The position numbers and the translations under genes are program-made. A stretch of DNA of 64,000 nucleotides from the NCBI RefSeq assembly GCF_017676385.1, contig NZ_JAFFZN010000027.1, positions 48,981-112,980 of the forward strand. The letters run 5' to 3'. Every line of letters starts with the position of its first letter. The first letter of the stretch is position 1. The DNA comes from Streptomyces spirodelae (GTDB lineage: Bacteria; Actinomycetota; Actinomycetes; Streptomycetales; Streptomycetaceae). Below are positions 45,498 through 54,034 of this stretch, in pieces. The notes under the pieces were generated by a model. The model searched no databases. It was given only the letters and a program-made list of their open reading frames with translations, and was not told where the DNA came from.

Positions 45498-46631
45498 TCA
45501 TCCGACCACCGCCACCGGAGCGTCCACCAGGTTCTGATCGATGTGCACCGTGTGGCCGCCGTAGGTGCGCTTCACATTGCCCGTGTGCTGGTGAATCCGA
45601 CGGTGCGGCTGCCATGCCTGGGGGTGCAGATTGCGCTCCGAGTTCACCGAGGGCCGGGTCTTCCAGCGTGCGAACCACACGGCTGTGGGCAGCCCTCGCG
45701 CCCCCGCCGCGCGGGCTTTCTCCATGTGCGCGATGCCGTAGTTGGCACTGCTGTAGAAGCCGGCCACGTACCCCTGGGCACGCACAGCGCTGTTCCATCC
45801 CTGGATGAAACGCAGAGTGGTGTCGGCGCAGCTCTTGTTCTTGTACCGGTACGCCTCCATGTCGAGGTAGACGGCGCTGCTCCGGCCCATCCCGTAGTGC
45901 TGCGCCTGGCGTACCGCGTCCAGGCCCTCGCGCTTGCCCTGCCTGTAGGGGTTCTTCCCTGACATCCGGAACTTGCGCTTGTTCTTGGCGATGACACAGG
46001 GCGACTGGGAGCCGACGTAGACGGGCAGCAGCTTCCAGCCCTGCTGATCGACGTTGCGCACCCAGTCGGGGCTCAGATGCCGCTGCTTCGGGCACGCCCT
46101 GCCGCGGCCGCCGATGTAGACGCCTACGGCGCCGAACGGTGAGCTCTTCCGCCACGCCCGCATGGTGGCCTGCGAGGGCGCCTGGCAGGTGTCGAAGGCG
46201 TTGCCCTGGAAGATGTGCGCCCCGAAGTCGCGGGGATCGCCCCGTACGAGCGACGGCTGGTCCGCCGGTACGCCTGCGGAGCCGGGCGCCGCCGGGTCGG
46301 CGGACGCGTCGGGCGCTCCCGGGTCGAGCAACCCGCGGGAGTCGGTGAGCCCGCCGGGCGGGGCATCCGACGCCCCGGGGGAGGCGGGGTCGACCGAGGA
46401 CGCGGGGTCGCCGGGGGAGGGCGACGTGGTGCCGGGGGAGGTGCCCGGTGCGGGCGCGGTGCCACCGGCGGCAGGCGCGGAGCTGTCGGGAGCGGGGAGG
46501 GGACGGGTGGTGGCGGGGCCCGGAGGGGTGGGCTCGGCACCGGAGGCGGGGACAGCACCCCCGGTGAGCACCGTGGCGAGCGCGGCCGACAGCAGAGTCG
46601 CCCGTCTCATCATCTGATTTCTGGTCGCCAT
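45498..46631 (-). CDS. Secreted DUF1906 glycoside-hydrolase-like protein
   Basis: A 377-aa exported protein. The signal MMRRATLLSAALATVLTGGAVPASG has a twin-arginine start, followed by ~115 residues of Pro/Ala/Ser linker (PGTSPGTTSPSPGDPASS) and a DUF1906 domain (~135-377) starting FGAHIFQGNAFDTCQAPSQATMRAW, with VGVYIGGRGRACP, LPVYVGSQ, VYLDMEAY (acidic pair at the barrel mouth) and GFYSSANYG. It is the Rv2525c-like family, believed to act on cell-wall glycan. ATG 46631 is the start giving the signal directly. Downstream of the sigma factor on the same strand. Confidence 0.87.
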   Translation of the reverse strand: MATRNQMMRRATLLSAALATVLTGGAVPASGAEPTPPGPATTRPLPAPDSSAPAAGGTAPAPGTSPGTTSPSPGDPASSVDPASPGASDAPPGGLTDSRGLLDPGAPDASADPAAPGSAGVPADQPSLVRGDPRDFGAHIFQGNAFDTCQAPSQATMRAWRKSSPFGAVGVYIGGRGRACPKQRHLSPDWVRNVDQQGWKLLPVYVGSQSPCVIAKNKRKFRMSGKNPYRQGKREGLDAVRQAQHYGMGRSSAVYLDMEAYRYKNKSCADTTLRFIQGWNSAVRAQGYVAGFYSSANYGIAHMEKARAAGARGLPTAVWFARWKTRPSVNSERNLHPQAWQPHRRIHQHTGNVKRTYGGHTVHIDQNLVDAPVAVVG

Positions 46632-46705
46632 GGGCCGAGTGAACGAGCCGTCGGCCCTCCGGACGGTCAGGCACGCCCACAGCGCCGCGGGATTCAGCCA
46701 TCTGC

Positions 46706-46764
46706 CCGAAGAGACACCGGACACCGGGACACTGCCCGAAGGGACATTGGGGCACTGCCCGAAG
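46706..46764. repeat. CTGCCCGAAGGGACA repeats
   Basis: Three copies of ACACTGCCCGAAGGG (one ATCTGCCCGAAGAG) lie between the DUF1906 start and the end of the Ltp2-like gene. Confidence 0.85.
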
Positions 46765-46766
46765 GG

Positions 46767-47927
46767 TCACCGGGTCATCAGCAGCCCCGATGTCGGGACG
46801 CCGCTGCCGGCCGTGACGAGCACCCGCGCACAGTCGTCAACCTGGTTGACGGAGGTACCGCGGAGCTGCCGTACCGCCTCGGCGATGCCGTTCATCCCGT
46901 GCAGATATGCCTCCCCCAGTTGCCCGCCGTGCGTGTTGAGCGGCAGCGTCTCCGCCGCGACGAAGTCCGCACCCGTGCCGCGCGCGCAGAAGCCGAACTC
47001 CTCCAGCTGCATCAGCACGAACGGGGTGAAGTGGTCGTACAGCACCGCCATGTCGACGTCCCCCGGTCCCAGCCCACTGGTGCGCCACAGCTGCTGCGCC
47101 ACGACATCCATCTCGGGGAGCCCGGACAGGTCGTCGCGGTAGAAGCTCGTCATCTGCTCCTGGCCGCGGCCCGCGCCCTGGGCCGCCGCAGCGATCAGTG
47201 CGGGCCGCTGCGGCAGGTCGCGGGTGCGCTCGGCGGAGGTGACGACCAGGGCCTGCCCTCCGTCGGTCTCCTGGCAGCAGTCCAGCAGCCGCAGCGGTTC
47301 CACGATCCAGCGAGAGGCGGCGTGCTCGGCCAGGGTGAGGGGTCTTCCGTAGAAGTAGGCGGCCGGATTGGTCGCAGCGTACTTCCGGTCGAGTACCGCG
47401 ACCTGCCCGAAGACCTCGGGCTCCAGCCCATAGGTGTGCAGATAGCGCTGGGCTGCCATCGCGGCCCAGGAGGCGGGGGTCAGCAGGCCGAAGGGCAGCG
47501 ACCAGCCGAGCGCGGCCCCCTCCGCCGAGGGCTCGCGCTGCTGCACGCCCGAACCGAAGCGCCGTCCTGAGCGCTCGTTGAACGCCCGGTAGCACACGAC
47601 CGTCTCGGCCAGGCCGCACGCCACCGCCAGCGCCGCCTGCTGCACCGTCGCACAGGCAGCGCCGCCGCCGTAGTGCACCCGCGAGAAGAACGACAACTCT
47701 CCGACACCGGCCGCCTGCGCGACGGTGATCTCAGGGCTGGTGTCCATGGTGAAGGTGACCATGCCGTCCACGTCGCCCGGCGTCAGTCCGGCGTCGCTCA
47801 GTGCGGCATGGACGGCCTCGACGGCGAGCTTGAGTTCGCTGCGCCCCGAGTCCTTGGAGAACTCCGTGGCGCCGATGCCGACGACGGCGGCCCGGCCGCC
47901 GAGTGAGTCGCCCCTCCGCAGGCTCAT
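46767..47927 (-). CDS. Thiolase-like lipid-transfer/aldolase protein (Ltp2-like)
   Basis: A 386-aa thiolase-superfamily protein of the SCP2-thiolase/Ltp branch: AAVVGIGATEFSKDSGRSELKLAVEA, YGGGAACATVQQAALAVACG, and C-terminal NTHGGQLGEAYLHGMNGIAEAVRQLRG. The usual active-site cysteines of true thiolases are not evident, as in Ltp2, the retro-aldolase that removes the last side-chain unit in steroid degradation with ChsH2. Its start overlaps the ChsH1-like stop by 4 bp (ATGA). It could instead serve another branched acyl-CoA. Confidence 0.87.
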   Translation of the reverse strand: MSLRRGDSLGGRAAVVGIGATEFSKDSGRSELKLAVEAVHAALSDAGLTPGDVDGMVTFTMDTSPEITVAQAAGVGELSFFSRVHYGGGAACATVQQAALAVACGLAETVVCYRAFNERSGRRFGSGVQQREPSAEGAALGWSLPFGLLTPASWAAMAAQRYLHTYGLEPEVFGQVAVLDRKYAATNPAAYFYGRPLTLAEHAASRWIVEPLRLLDCCQETDGGQALVVTSAERTRDLPQRPALIAAAAQGAGRGQEQMTSFYRDDLSGLPEMDVVAQQLWRTSGLGPGDVDMAVLYDHFTPFVLMQLEEFGFCARGTGADFVAAETLPLNTHGGQLGEAYLHGMNGIAEAVRQLRGTSVNQVDDCARVLVTAGSGVPTSGLLMTR

Positions 47928-48397
47928 TCCGGTGCGCCTTCCCGGAGGGTGACGGTGACCGTTCCTGTGACGTGCTGCCCGAGCCGGTTGGCGCCCCGGA
48001 CGGCGACCTCCACAGTGGCGCCTTCACCCGGTGGTGCGTCCGGTCCGGGAGGCGTGACCGCTGTGACGCGTCCGGACAGTGCCATGGTGTCGCCGGGATG
48101 GTTGGGCGCGCCCAGCCGGATGGCGACCTTGCGCAGCACGGCGTGCGGGCCCGCCCAGCGGGTGATGTAGCTGCCCACCAGGCCGTTGGTCGTCAAGATG
48201 TTCATGAAGAGGTCCGGCGAGCCCTTCGCGCGCGCCGCTTCCGCGTCGTGGTGGACGTCCTGGAAGTCCCGCGAGGCCAGCGCGCCGGAGACGATGAGAG
48301 TGCGGGTCACGGGAATCTCCAGCGGCGGCAGTTCCTCACCCTCGCGGGGCTGCGGCGGGGGCGTGCGCCCTGGTGCGGTTCCGTTCTTGTGTGCCAT
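47924..48397 (-). CDS. MaoC-type enoyl-CoA hydratase subunit (ChsH1-like)
   Basis: A 157-aa single hotdog domain: residues PVTRTLIVSGALASRDFQDVHHDAEAARAKGSPDLFMNILTTNGLVGSYITRWAGP contain the hydratase-2 D...H catalytic pair (RDFQDVHHD). Structural partner of the MaoC-DUF35 protein encoded directly upstream. TGATG couples its start to that gene's stop. In mycobacteria ChsH1-ChsH2 hydrate the 17(20)-enoyl-CoA of cholesterol metabolism. Confidence 0.87.
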   Translation of the reverse strand: MAHKNGTAPGRTPPPQPREGEELPPLEIPVTRTLIVSGALASRDFQDVHHDAEAARAKGSPDLFMNILTTNGLVGSYITRWAGPHAVLRKVAIRLGAPNHPGDTMALSGRVTAVTPPGPDAPPGEGATVEVAVRGANRLGQHVTGTVTVTLREGAPE

Positions 48398-49374
48398 CAG
48401 GCCCGCCCCCGGAAGACGGGCAGTTCGAGGTCGTCGTCCACCCGCAGGAACTCCAGCTCGACCGGCATCCCGACGCGCACCTGATCGTGGCGCACACCGG
48501 TCACGTTGCTGATGATCCGCACCCCTTCGTCGAGTTCGACCAGCGCCACCGCGTACGGCGGGTCGAAGGCCGGGAAGGGCGGATGGTGCATCACGACGTA
48601 CGAGTAGACGGTGCCCCGCCCGGACGCCGCGACGGCACGCCACTCGGAGGAGCCGCAGGTGTTGCAGCCGGGCAGCCACGGGAAGCGCGGAGTCGCGCAC
48701 GCCGCACAGCGCTGGAAGAGCAGTTGGTGCCGGGCGACGCCCTCCCAGAACCCGGCGTTGTCCCGGTTGACCACGGGGCGCGGCCGCCGGGCCCCACCCC
48801 GGTGCGCGCCCTGTCCGGCGGCGGGCCCGGTGGGCTTCGGGCGGTACTTGAGGATGCGGAAGCGGTGCGTCCCCGCGAGGGCCGCACCCACCCGTACATC
48901 CATCCGGGTCGTCACGAAGTACCCGGTGCCCAGCTTGGTCCTCTTGCGCGGGGAGACCGACTCGATCACCGCGTCGAAGGTGATCTCGTCCCCCGGGTGC
49001 AGCGGACGCACGTACTCCTGCTCGCAGTCGGTCGCGACGACGGCTGTACAGCCGGCGCCGTCCAGTTCGGCCAGTAGCTCGACGTACGGCCCGGCGCGCC
49101 CTCCCTGACCCGTGGGAGCCCCTGAGGCACGCTCTCCGTCCCTCGCCAGTCCGGCCATCGTCCAGACCTGGAGCATCGTCGCGGGCGCCGAACCGTCGGG
49201 CGGTACGGGGTGGCCGAGCGCTTCGCACCAGTGCCGGATCATCGGTGCGTTGACGGGGTCGCGGCCGTGCGCCGCGTCCGCTGCCGGGCATCCCGCGTAC
49301 GTACGCAGCCGTTCGTACAGCGCGTCGTCCGCGTCCTGGCCAGGTGACGGACCCACACCGTTCGCCGCACTCAC
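48397..49374 (-). CDS. MaoC-DUF35 bifunctional protein (ChsH2-like)
   Basis: A 325-aa protein combining an N-terminal MaoC-type hotdog half (to ~165; GDEITFDAVIESVSPRKRTKLGTGYFVTTRMD) and a C-terminal DUF35 acyl-CoA-binding domain with zinc ribbon CAACATPRFPWLPGCNTC and OB-fold (YSYVVMHHPPFPAFDPPYAVALVELDEGVRIISNV). That is exactly ChsH2: MaoC half pairs with ChsH1, DUF35 half docks Ltp2. GTG 49374 is chosen because GGGAGG lies 7 bp upstream; a longer frame exists. First gene of the three-gene operon. Confidence 0.88.
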   Translation of the reverse strand: MSAANGVGPSPGQDADDALYERLRTYAGCPAADAAHGRDPVNAPMIRHWCEALGHPVPPDGSAPATMLQVWTMAGLARDGERASGAPTGQGGRAGPYVELLAELDGAGCTAVVATDCEQEYVRPLHPGDEITFDAVIESVSPRKRTKLGTGYFVTTRMDVRVGAALAGTHRFRILKYRPKPTGPAAGQGAHRGGARRPRPVVNRDNAGFWEGVARHQLLFQRCAACATPRFPWLPGCNTCGSSEWRAVAASGRGTVYSYVVMHHPPFPAFDPPYAVALVELDEGVRIISNVTGVRHDQVRVGMPVELEFLRVDDDLELPVFRGRA

Positions 49375-49473
49375 CCAAGCCCTCCCGTCTGCCGAGCACA
49401 CCGACAGCTCGGCGCCCACTCGTATCTGACTGTCCGTCAGCTCCGGGGTGGTGTCAACAGCGCGAAGACGGCC

Positions 49474-49545
49474 GTGCCCGCACGGAAGCACGCACGGCGG
49501 CCCGCACGGAGACGTGCCCGCACGGAGACGTGCCCGCACGGAGAA
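49474..49545. repeat. Four diverged 16-bp GTGCCCGCACGGAGAC units
   Basis: Copies at about 49474, 49499, 49513 and 49529 in the intergenic DNA between the ChsH2-like and NepA-like genes. Confidence 0.9.
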
Positions 49546-49643
49546 GGCCGCGTACTCGCGACAGTGGCGCAGGTACGCGGCCTCAACCCATCCCCATGAG
49601 CGACCGGTCCGGCCCCCCGGACCAGCCGGACCCGTCTAGACCC

Positions 49644-49925
49644 TCACCACAGGTTGCCGAAGGCGATGGAGGCGGTCTCGTTGTGTGTCTCGTTGACCTG
49701 GTTCACGACAGCACCGTTGCCGTTGACGGTGGCGTTGTTGGCGTTGTTGGTGTTGTTCCCGTTGCCCACCGCGCCCTGCACCTGGGAGTTGGAGCTCGCC
49801 TGGGAGTTGGATCCGTCGTCCGCGAGCGAGCCGTTGTCCGCCTGCGCCACGCCTGACATGACGGCGAGAGCGAATGGAAGGGCGGCGGCGGACGCGATGA
49901 CGCGGGCGGTACGGATGCGTGCCAT
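49644..49925 (-). CDS. nepA: Small secreted Asn-rich cell-wall protein (NepA-like)
   Basis: A 93-aa precursor with signal peptide ending at VAQA-DNG (about residue 29), then GSLADDGSNSQASSNSQVQG and an Asn/Gly/Val-rich repeat (NNTNNANNATVNGNGAVVNQ) ending FGNLW, with no cysteine. Composition and beta-prone, Asn-rich repeats fit an insoluble structural surface protein. Position near the SigE-family sigma factor and the overall synteny match S. coelicolor nepA, whose transcription depends on the SigN encoded at 24.7 kb here. GGAGG with 7-base spacing chooses ATG 49925. Symbol is tentative. Confidence 0.72.
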   Translation of the reverse strand: MARIRTARVIASAAALPFALAVMSGVAQADNGSLADDGSNSQASSNSQVQGAVGNGNNTNNANNATVNGNGAVVNQVNETHNETASIAFGNLW

Positions 49926-50118
49926 GTTCATTCCTCCAGGAACGGTAAGTGCGCCACGAGGGCGCTGCACCGGAAGTGCGCTGCTGCCTCGGACAGTTGG
50001 CCCGCTGCCCTCGGCTTCGCTTACGACGTCGCGGGTCCAGAGTTGCCCATGCCGCCGCGGGCGGATTCGCCCAGTACGCCTCTTTCCCCCGCACGTATGA
50101 CGACGTATCAATAAACCC

Positions 50119-50817
50119 TCGTACACCCTCAACCCGGACGGCGTCCTGGCACCCCTCGACCGTGCCTGTCACGGCGAGTGCGGGCTGCTCGGCCACGGCG
50201 TGTACGACGCCACGTCCGACCCCGACCGGGTGCGTGCCCTCTTCGCCGCCGCGCGGCGGACCACCGGCTACGGCATCGCCTGCGGCCGCGCACCGCTGTA
50301 CCTGGTCGGGCTCGACCTCGATGTGAAGCACGGCATCGACTCGCCGCGCGCTCTCCGACGGCTGGCCGCCGCACACGGCTTCGCCGTTCCGGCGACGACC
50401 ACCGTGCTCACCCCCGTACGCGGCACCTACCGGCTCGCACCGGGCTCGGCAGCCCGGGCGCCCGCGCCCGTCCCCGAGGCGCTGCTGGCTCTCCTGCTGC
50501 CGCCCCCTCAGGGCACGCGACGGCCGGACGACGGGTGGGAGGGGCGGCGGACGACGGAGGCGCGCTGGTGCGGCTCGTCCAAGGCACGCAGGTCGGGCAG
50601 CGCAATGCCCGGCTGTACTGGACGGCCTGCCGGACCTACGAGAGCGGCCAGGGGCGACGACCTGGCAGAGCCACTGATCCGGGCGGCGCTCTCCCTCGGC
50701 CTGCCGGAGCACGAGGCCCGCTCGACCGTCGCCTCGGCGCGGCAGGACGGCAGCGCGGCAGCGCGGCAGGACGGCAGCGCGGCAGCGCGCAGGACGGTTC
50801 AACGGCGGGGTGAAGCG
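50119..50817 (+). pseudogene. Frameshifted bifunctional DNA primase/polymerase (prim-pol) remnant
   Basis: The frame before 50200 reads PDGVLAPLDRACHGECGLLG and continues HGVYDATSDPDRVRALFAAARRTTGYGIACGRAPL, typical of the Streptomyces prim-pol (AEP) family, but no start codon precedes it. After VTTTVLTPVRG the conserved catalytic middle is deleted and the text jumps to TYRLAPGS. Later parts need two more frame changes: NARLYWTACRTYESGQG in a second frame, then DDLAEPLIRAALSLGLPEHEARSTVASAR back in the first. A 24-bp repeat (50737-50797) sits at the end. Clearly inactive. Confidence 0.82.
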
Positions 50818-50943
50818 CGCCACGGCCCCCGGCGCGGGTGAAGCCGGGAGGACCGGAGGAAACGGGAGCGAGCGGGGTGAACAGGGCGAACGGAGCGGGC
50901 ACCGCGAACGGGGTGAGCAGGGCGAGCAGGGTACGTGGTGCCG

Positions 50944-51588
50944 TCAGGCAGAGCCCGGGGGCTGCCATGCCGGGTCGCGGCCGGCCAGGCCCACGATCTG
51001 GTCGAGCAGCGGGGCATCCGCGTCCACATGGACGACCGGACCGAAGATTCCCTGCTCCCCGTCCTCGCCCTCGCTCACACCTGCGGCCAGAAAGTCCCGG
51101 ACCGCGCGCAGGCCGGGCTCGTCAACCTGGTAGTCCTGCCGGGTGGCCCGCGCCAGGTCCCAGCCGTGCACGACGAGTTCATCCAGGGTGACCAGACCGC
51201 CCTCCGTGCCCGTCAGCGTGAAACCGCCCGCCTGGGTGGTGCCCGTCCAGGCGTCCGGCGCCGACCAGGCGACCGCGAGGTCGGCGAGGTCGTGCGGAAG
51301 CCGCTCGCGCCAGTCGTCCGGGAGTGGCCGGTCCGCGGCACCGCCCGCAGCAGCAGCCGTGACATCACCCGGCTCCTTGCGCGCCGTGTACTGCAGGCCG
51401 ACGGCGAGCGCGTCGATGTGCCGCAACAGGTCCCGCACGGCGAACTCCGTGCACGGTGTGGGGTCGCCGAGCTGGGCATCCTCCACCCCCGCAACGACCG
51501 CCGCGGTGCGACGCGCGGCGGGGCGCAGGTCGACGGGCACCTCCGCGCCCCCTCCCGCCCCCGCCGCGCCGATCACGCTGTCCGCCAT
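50944..51588 (-). CDS. TIGR03086-family (DinB-like/mycothiol-type) metal-binding protein
   Basis: A 214-aa four-helix protein with the family pattern: TPCTEFAVRDLLRHIDALAVGL (metal His near residue 52), LVTLDELVVHGWDLARATRQ (second His and Asp) and C-terminal GIFGPVVHVDADAPLLDQIVGLAGRDPAW. Related proteins are mycothiol-dependent maleylpyruvate isomerase-like or DinB-type metalloenzymes; the substrate is unknown. GGAGG upstream supports ATG 51588; a longer frame starting 300 bp earlier has no similarity. Confidence 0.87.
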   Translation of the reverse strand: MADSVIGAAGAGGGAEVPVDLRPAARRTAAVVAGVEDAQLGDPTPCTEFAVRDLLRHIDALAVGLQYTARKEPGDVTAAAAGGAADRPLPDDWRERLPHDLADLAVAWSAPDAWTGTTQAGGFTLTGTEGGLVTLDELVVHGWDLARATRQDYQVDEPGLRAVRDFLAAGVSEGEDGEQGIFGPVVHVDADAPLLDQIVGLAGRDPAWQPPGSA

Positions 51589-51839
51589 GTCGCTCGCCTC
51601 CTCCGCCGCCGCCCGGTACCGCCGACCGTCCCCGGGCTGCTCCGGTGTCTCTCGGTGCCACGAAACAACCGTCCACAGGCACCAGCCTCCGCGCACCCGG
51701 GCCATCCGGCACGGCGGAACCGGCCGGCCGAGGGGGTCTTCCCCGTCGCTCCCCGGCCGCCAGGGGGCTGCCAGCACAGCGGGGACTCCGCCGTCCAGGT
51801 GACCGACATCACGCCACCCGTGGGCGTCCCCGCACGGCA
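51589..51839. other. Intergenic region between the TIGR03086 gene and the integration site
   Basis: Contains the promoter of the TIGR03086 gene. I see no gene here. Confidence 0.5.
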
Positions 51840-51870
51840 AAGGGGCACCACCCGCACGGTGGTGCCCCTT
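51840..51870 (-). terminator. Former tRNA-Ser(TGA) terminator
   Basis: AAGGGGCACCACC and GGTGGTGCCCCTT form a perfect 13-bp stem around CGCAC, 45 bp beyond the 3' end of the tRNA-Ser fragment on the minus strand, where a tRNA terminator would be. Confidence 0.85.
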
Positions 51871-51915
51871 CGTGAGCCGGGCCGTCATTCAGGCTGCAGA
51901 CCTTCATTCGGGCTG

Positions 51916-51971
51916 CGGAGGCGGTGGGATTTGAACCCACGGAGGTGTTGCCACCTCTACGGTTTTCAAGA
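51916..51971 (-). other. 3' half of tRNA-Ser(TGA): integration (att) site
   Basis: On the minus strand the sequence runs from the anticodon loop (TCTTGAAAACCGT, anticodon TGA) through a variable arm AGAGGTGGCAACACCTC, T-arm GTGGGTTCAAATCCCAC and acceptor strand CGCCTCC plus G. Upstream of the loop, no matching 5' half is present: ACCCT instead of an ACGGT-like stem strand, no D-arm and no GGAGGCG acceptor. The tRNA is interrupted at its anticodon loop, the usual crossover for tRNA-integrating elements. An intact copy would be expected at the far end of the element. Confidence 0.85.
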
Positions 51972-52238
51972 GGGTCGCGGAGCACACGGGCGCAGTGCGT
52001 TGACCTCCATGGACGGTGGTTCGCAGGCACTTGGGAAGACGTCTGGGGGACGGGTGGGGCAGCGCTTTTAGTGAACTCTCCCCGAAGCGAGCATGCACGG
52101 AGGCGTCGTCGCCGCTGGGGCGGTCGTCTACGGCTTGACACAGCCATCACGGCGCGAACCTCGGAGGCACGACGCATCAGACACGAAAATATGTACGAAC
52201 TGCCCCGCCGAGCTGGACTCTTGAGCCCTAGGTGGCGG

Positions 52239-52251
52239 TATATTTTGCGGT
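52239..52251 (+). promoter_or_regulatory. Leaderless -10 (TATATT) for the 205-aa gene
   Basis: TATATT at 52239-52244 is followed by 7 bases and the ATG at 52252, with no ribosome binding site. TSS would be at or just before the start codon. This is one of the few A/T-rich hexamers in the region. Confidence 0.55.
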
Positions 52252-52869
52252 ATGTTTTCTCCACCTGACTCAACAGAGGTACTGACAGGCTTAGGCCCGA
52301 AGGTGATCCGCGGGCTGGTGCGTGCAGTAGACCAGGCATCTGAGGACCTACAGACGTACCGAGAGAGCTTCCCCTCGTGGGTGGCGCAACACAGTGAACG
52401 AGGTCTCGGGAATTGGATTCATGACCGCCTGTGGGCTCACCTTCTAGCTGAGCTCGACGGACACCCAGGCGTCACCCTCTCGGATGGCGAGCCCACTCGC
52501 GAGCTCGTCGTGGGTGTCAGCTATCGTCTGCGAGTCAAGCGGCATCGCGAAGATGGCCAGGTCAGCAGCTATGCGACGCAGACAGCTTTGGAGTTCTTCG
52601 CGCAAGGGCACCAAGCAGCATTCCCTGGCTTCGAAGAGGTCCGCTTGACCGCTGGATACGAGTGGAACCCTGACGCGAGGAAGATCGGCGAGGCAGTGCT
52701 CTCCTTGCGCGATGGCCAAGAGAACGTTGTCTGGTTGGTACCTCTGCGAAGTGCTGGCGAGGGGATCACCCCTGGCACCGTTCAGCCCGTGCAGCCGACC
52801 ACCCCGACGCCTCAGTTGCCGTCCGTCGACGTTCCGGCGACAAGTCTGCGTGAACCGACGAAGGAGTAG
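52252..52869 (+). CDS. Unknown 205-aa protein paired with an ImmA-like gene
   Basis: Sequence MFSPPDSTEVLTGLGPKVIR continues with an aromatic helix-rich region ERGLGNWIHDRLWAHLLAELD and beta segments (ELVVGVSYRLRVKRHREDGQ, NVVWLVPLRS), ending in a disordered PTTPTPQLPSVD tail. No family is recognised. Codon 14 is TTA (52291-52293), so translation needs the developmentally regulated bldA tRNA. Start is leaderless. The next gene begins 3 bp after its stop with a shared ribosome binding site, so the two are a unit: probably an effector or target plus an XRE/ImmA regulator. Confidence 0.75.
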   Translation: MFSPPDSTEVLTGLGPKVIRGLVRAVDQASEDLQTYRESFPSWVAQHSERGLGNWIHDRLWAHLLAELDGHPGVTLSDGEPTRELVVGVSYRLRVKRHREDGQVSSYATQTALEFFAQGHQAAFPGFEEVRLTAGYEWNPDARKIGEAVLSLRDGQENVVWLVPLRSAGEGITPGTVQPVQPTTPTPQLPSVDVPATSLREPTKE

Positions 52870-52871
52870 AC

Positions 52872-53915
52872 GTGAGCACTCTCGGCGAAGCAATCACCAC
52901 GGCTCGCCGGGCTCTGGGTGCCACTCAGGAAGAGTTGGCAACGGCAGCAGGCGTCACGCAAGCAGCGTTGTCAAGGTACGAGCGAGGCATGCGCGAGCCC
53001 GAGGGAGAAGTTCTTTCGCAGCTCGCGGATGCCCTCGGCGTGACGGAGGCATTCCTCAAGGGGGCGGGTTCCGCGCGTGGGGCGATGGCGGTCGACGCTC
53101 ATATGCGCAAGCGAGCCACCGCTAAGGCGACCAAGTGGCGCCAACTTGAAGCCCGTCTGAACGTGTATCGCATGCACGTCCGGCATCTCATGGAAGAAGT
53201 GTCCCTGAGGGCTCAACAGCGGTTCCCCACGTTCGACCCTATCGATACCGACCCCGCAGACGCAGCCCGTATGGTGCGCATGCAGTGGCGTATGCCGATT
53301 GGCCCCGTTCCATCAGTCACACCATGGGTTGAGGCGGCAGGGTGTGTCGTTTTGGCGGAGGACTTCGGCACGTCACGGATCGACGGCCTCAGCCAATGGG
53401 TAGACGATCATCCGTTGATCCTTATCAATCGAGTGGCGCCAATTGATCGCTTGCGACTGACAATTGGGCACGAACTAGGGCATCTCTGTCTTCACTCATC
53501 GGAAGTCACGCTGACGATGGAGGACGACGCCAATCGGTTCGCCGCGGAGTTTCTGATGCCGGCGGAGGTCATTCGTCCGCAGCTAAGAAACCTAACTCTA
53601 GGCCGGTTGCACGATCTCAAGCGCGAGTGGGGCACTTCAATGCAAGCACTGATTGAACGCGCTCATGAACTCAAGGCAATCTCCACAGAAAAGCGGACAA
53701 ACCTATACAAATCACTGAGCAGCAAGGGGTGGCGCACTAAAGAACCGCTCAGTGACGAGCTAACCCCGGAGGTTCCCAAGCTTGCTCAGTCCATCGGGGA
53801 AGCCATGGCCAACCAGGGGTTGACGCGCGAGGAAATCGCTTTGATCGCAGGATTCGCCGACCCGTCAAGGAATACGATCTTCACGCCGCCTGAGAAGCGA
53901 CTCAGGGCACTCTGA
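52872..53915 (+). CDS. XRE HTH plus ImmA/IrrE-type metallopeptidase regulator
   Basis: A 347-aa protein with an N-terminal XRE helix-turn-helix (residues ~5-60: ATQEELATAAGVTQAALSRYERG), a linker, and an ImmA/IrrE (COG2856) zinc-protease domain with HELGH at 200-204 in TIGHELGHLCLHSSE and FAAEFLMP downstream. Such proteins cleave or sequester repressors or act as antitoxins. GTG 52872 follows GGAGTAGAC, with the upstream stop only 3 bp away, so it is translationally coupled to the 205-aa protein. Codon use is less biased than in the chromosomal genes. Confidence 0.92.
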   Translation: MSTLGEAITTARRALGATQEELATAAGVTQAALSRYERGMREPEGEVLSQLADALGVTEAFLKGAGSARGAMAVDAHMRKRATAKATKWRQLEARLNVYRMHVRHLMEEVSLRAQQRFPTFDPIDTDPADAARMVRMQWRMPIGPVPSVTPWVEAAGCVVLAEDFGTSRIDGLSQWVDDHPLILINRVAPIDRLRLTIGHELGHLCLHSSEVTLTMEDDANRFAAEFLMPAEVIRPQLRNLTLGRLHDLKREWGTSMQALIERAHELKAISTEKRTNLYKSLSSKGWRTKEPLSDELTPEVPKLAQSIGEAMANQGLTREEIALIAGFADPSRNTIFTPPEKRLRAL

Positions 53916-54034
53916 GGGGCCTGGGGCCACTGGGACGCCCAACAGGCCACGCGGCAGTGAACATGGCAGGCGACACAGGCCCGGAACTCTTCGCAAGCCT
54001 GGCAACTACCGACGTGACCAGCACCGTCTTACCC

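Noticed and set aside
46767..47927. Genuine degradative thiolase (FadA-type)
   Set aside because: Lacks the expected active-site cysteine motifs and sits with MaoC/DUF35 partners, so the Ltp2-like reading is preferred.
51916..52010. Complete tRNA-Ser(TGA)
   Set aside because: No D-arm, no anticodon-stem partner and no GGAGGCG acceptor strand on the 5' side; only the 3' half is real. GGAGGTC near 52010 does not pair with CGCCTCC.
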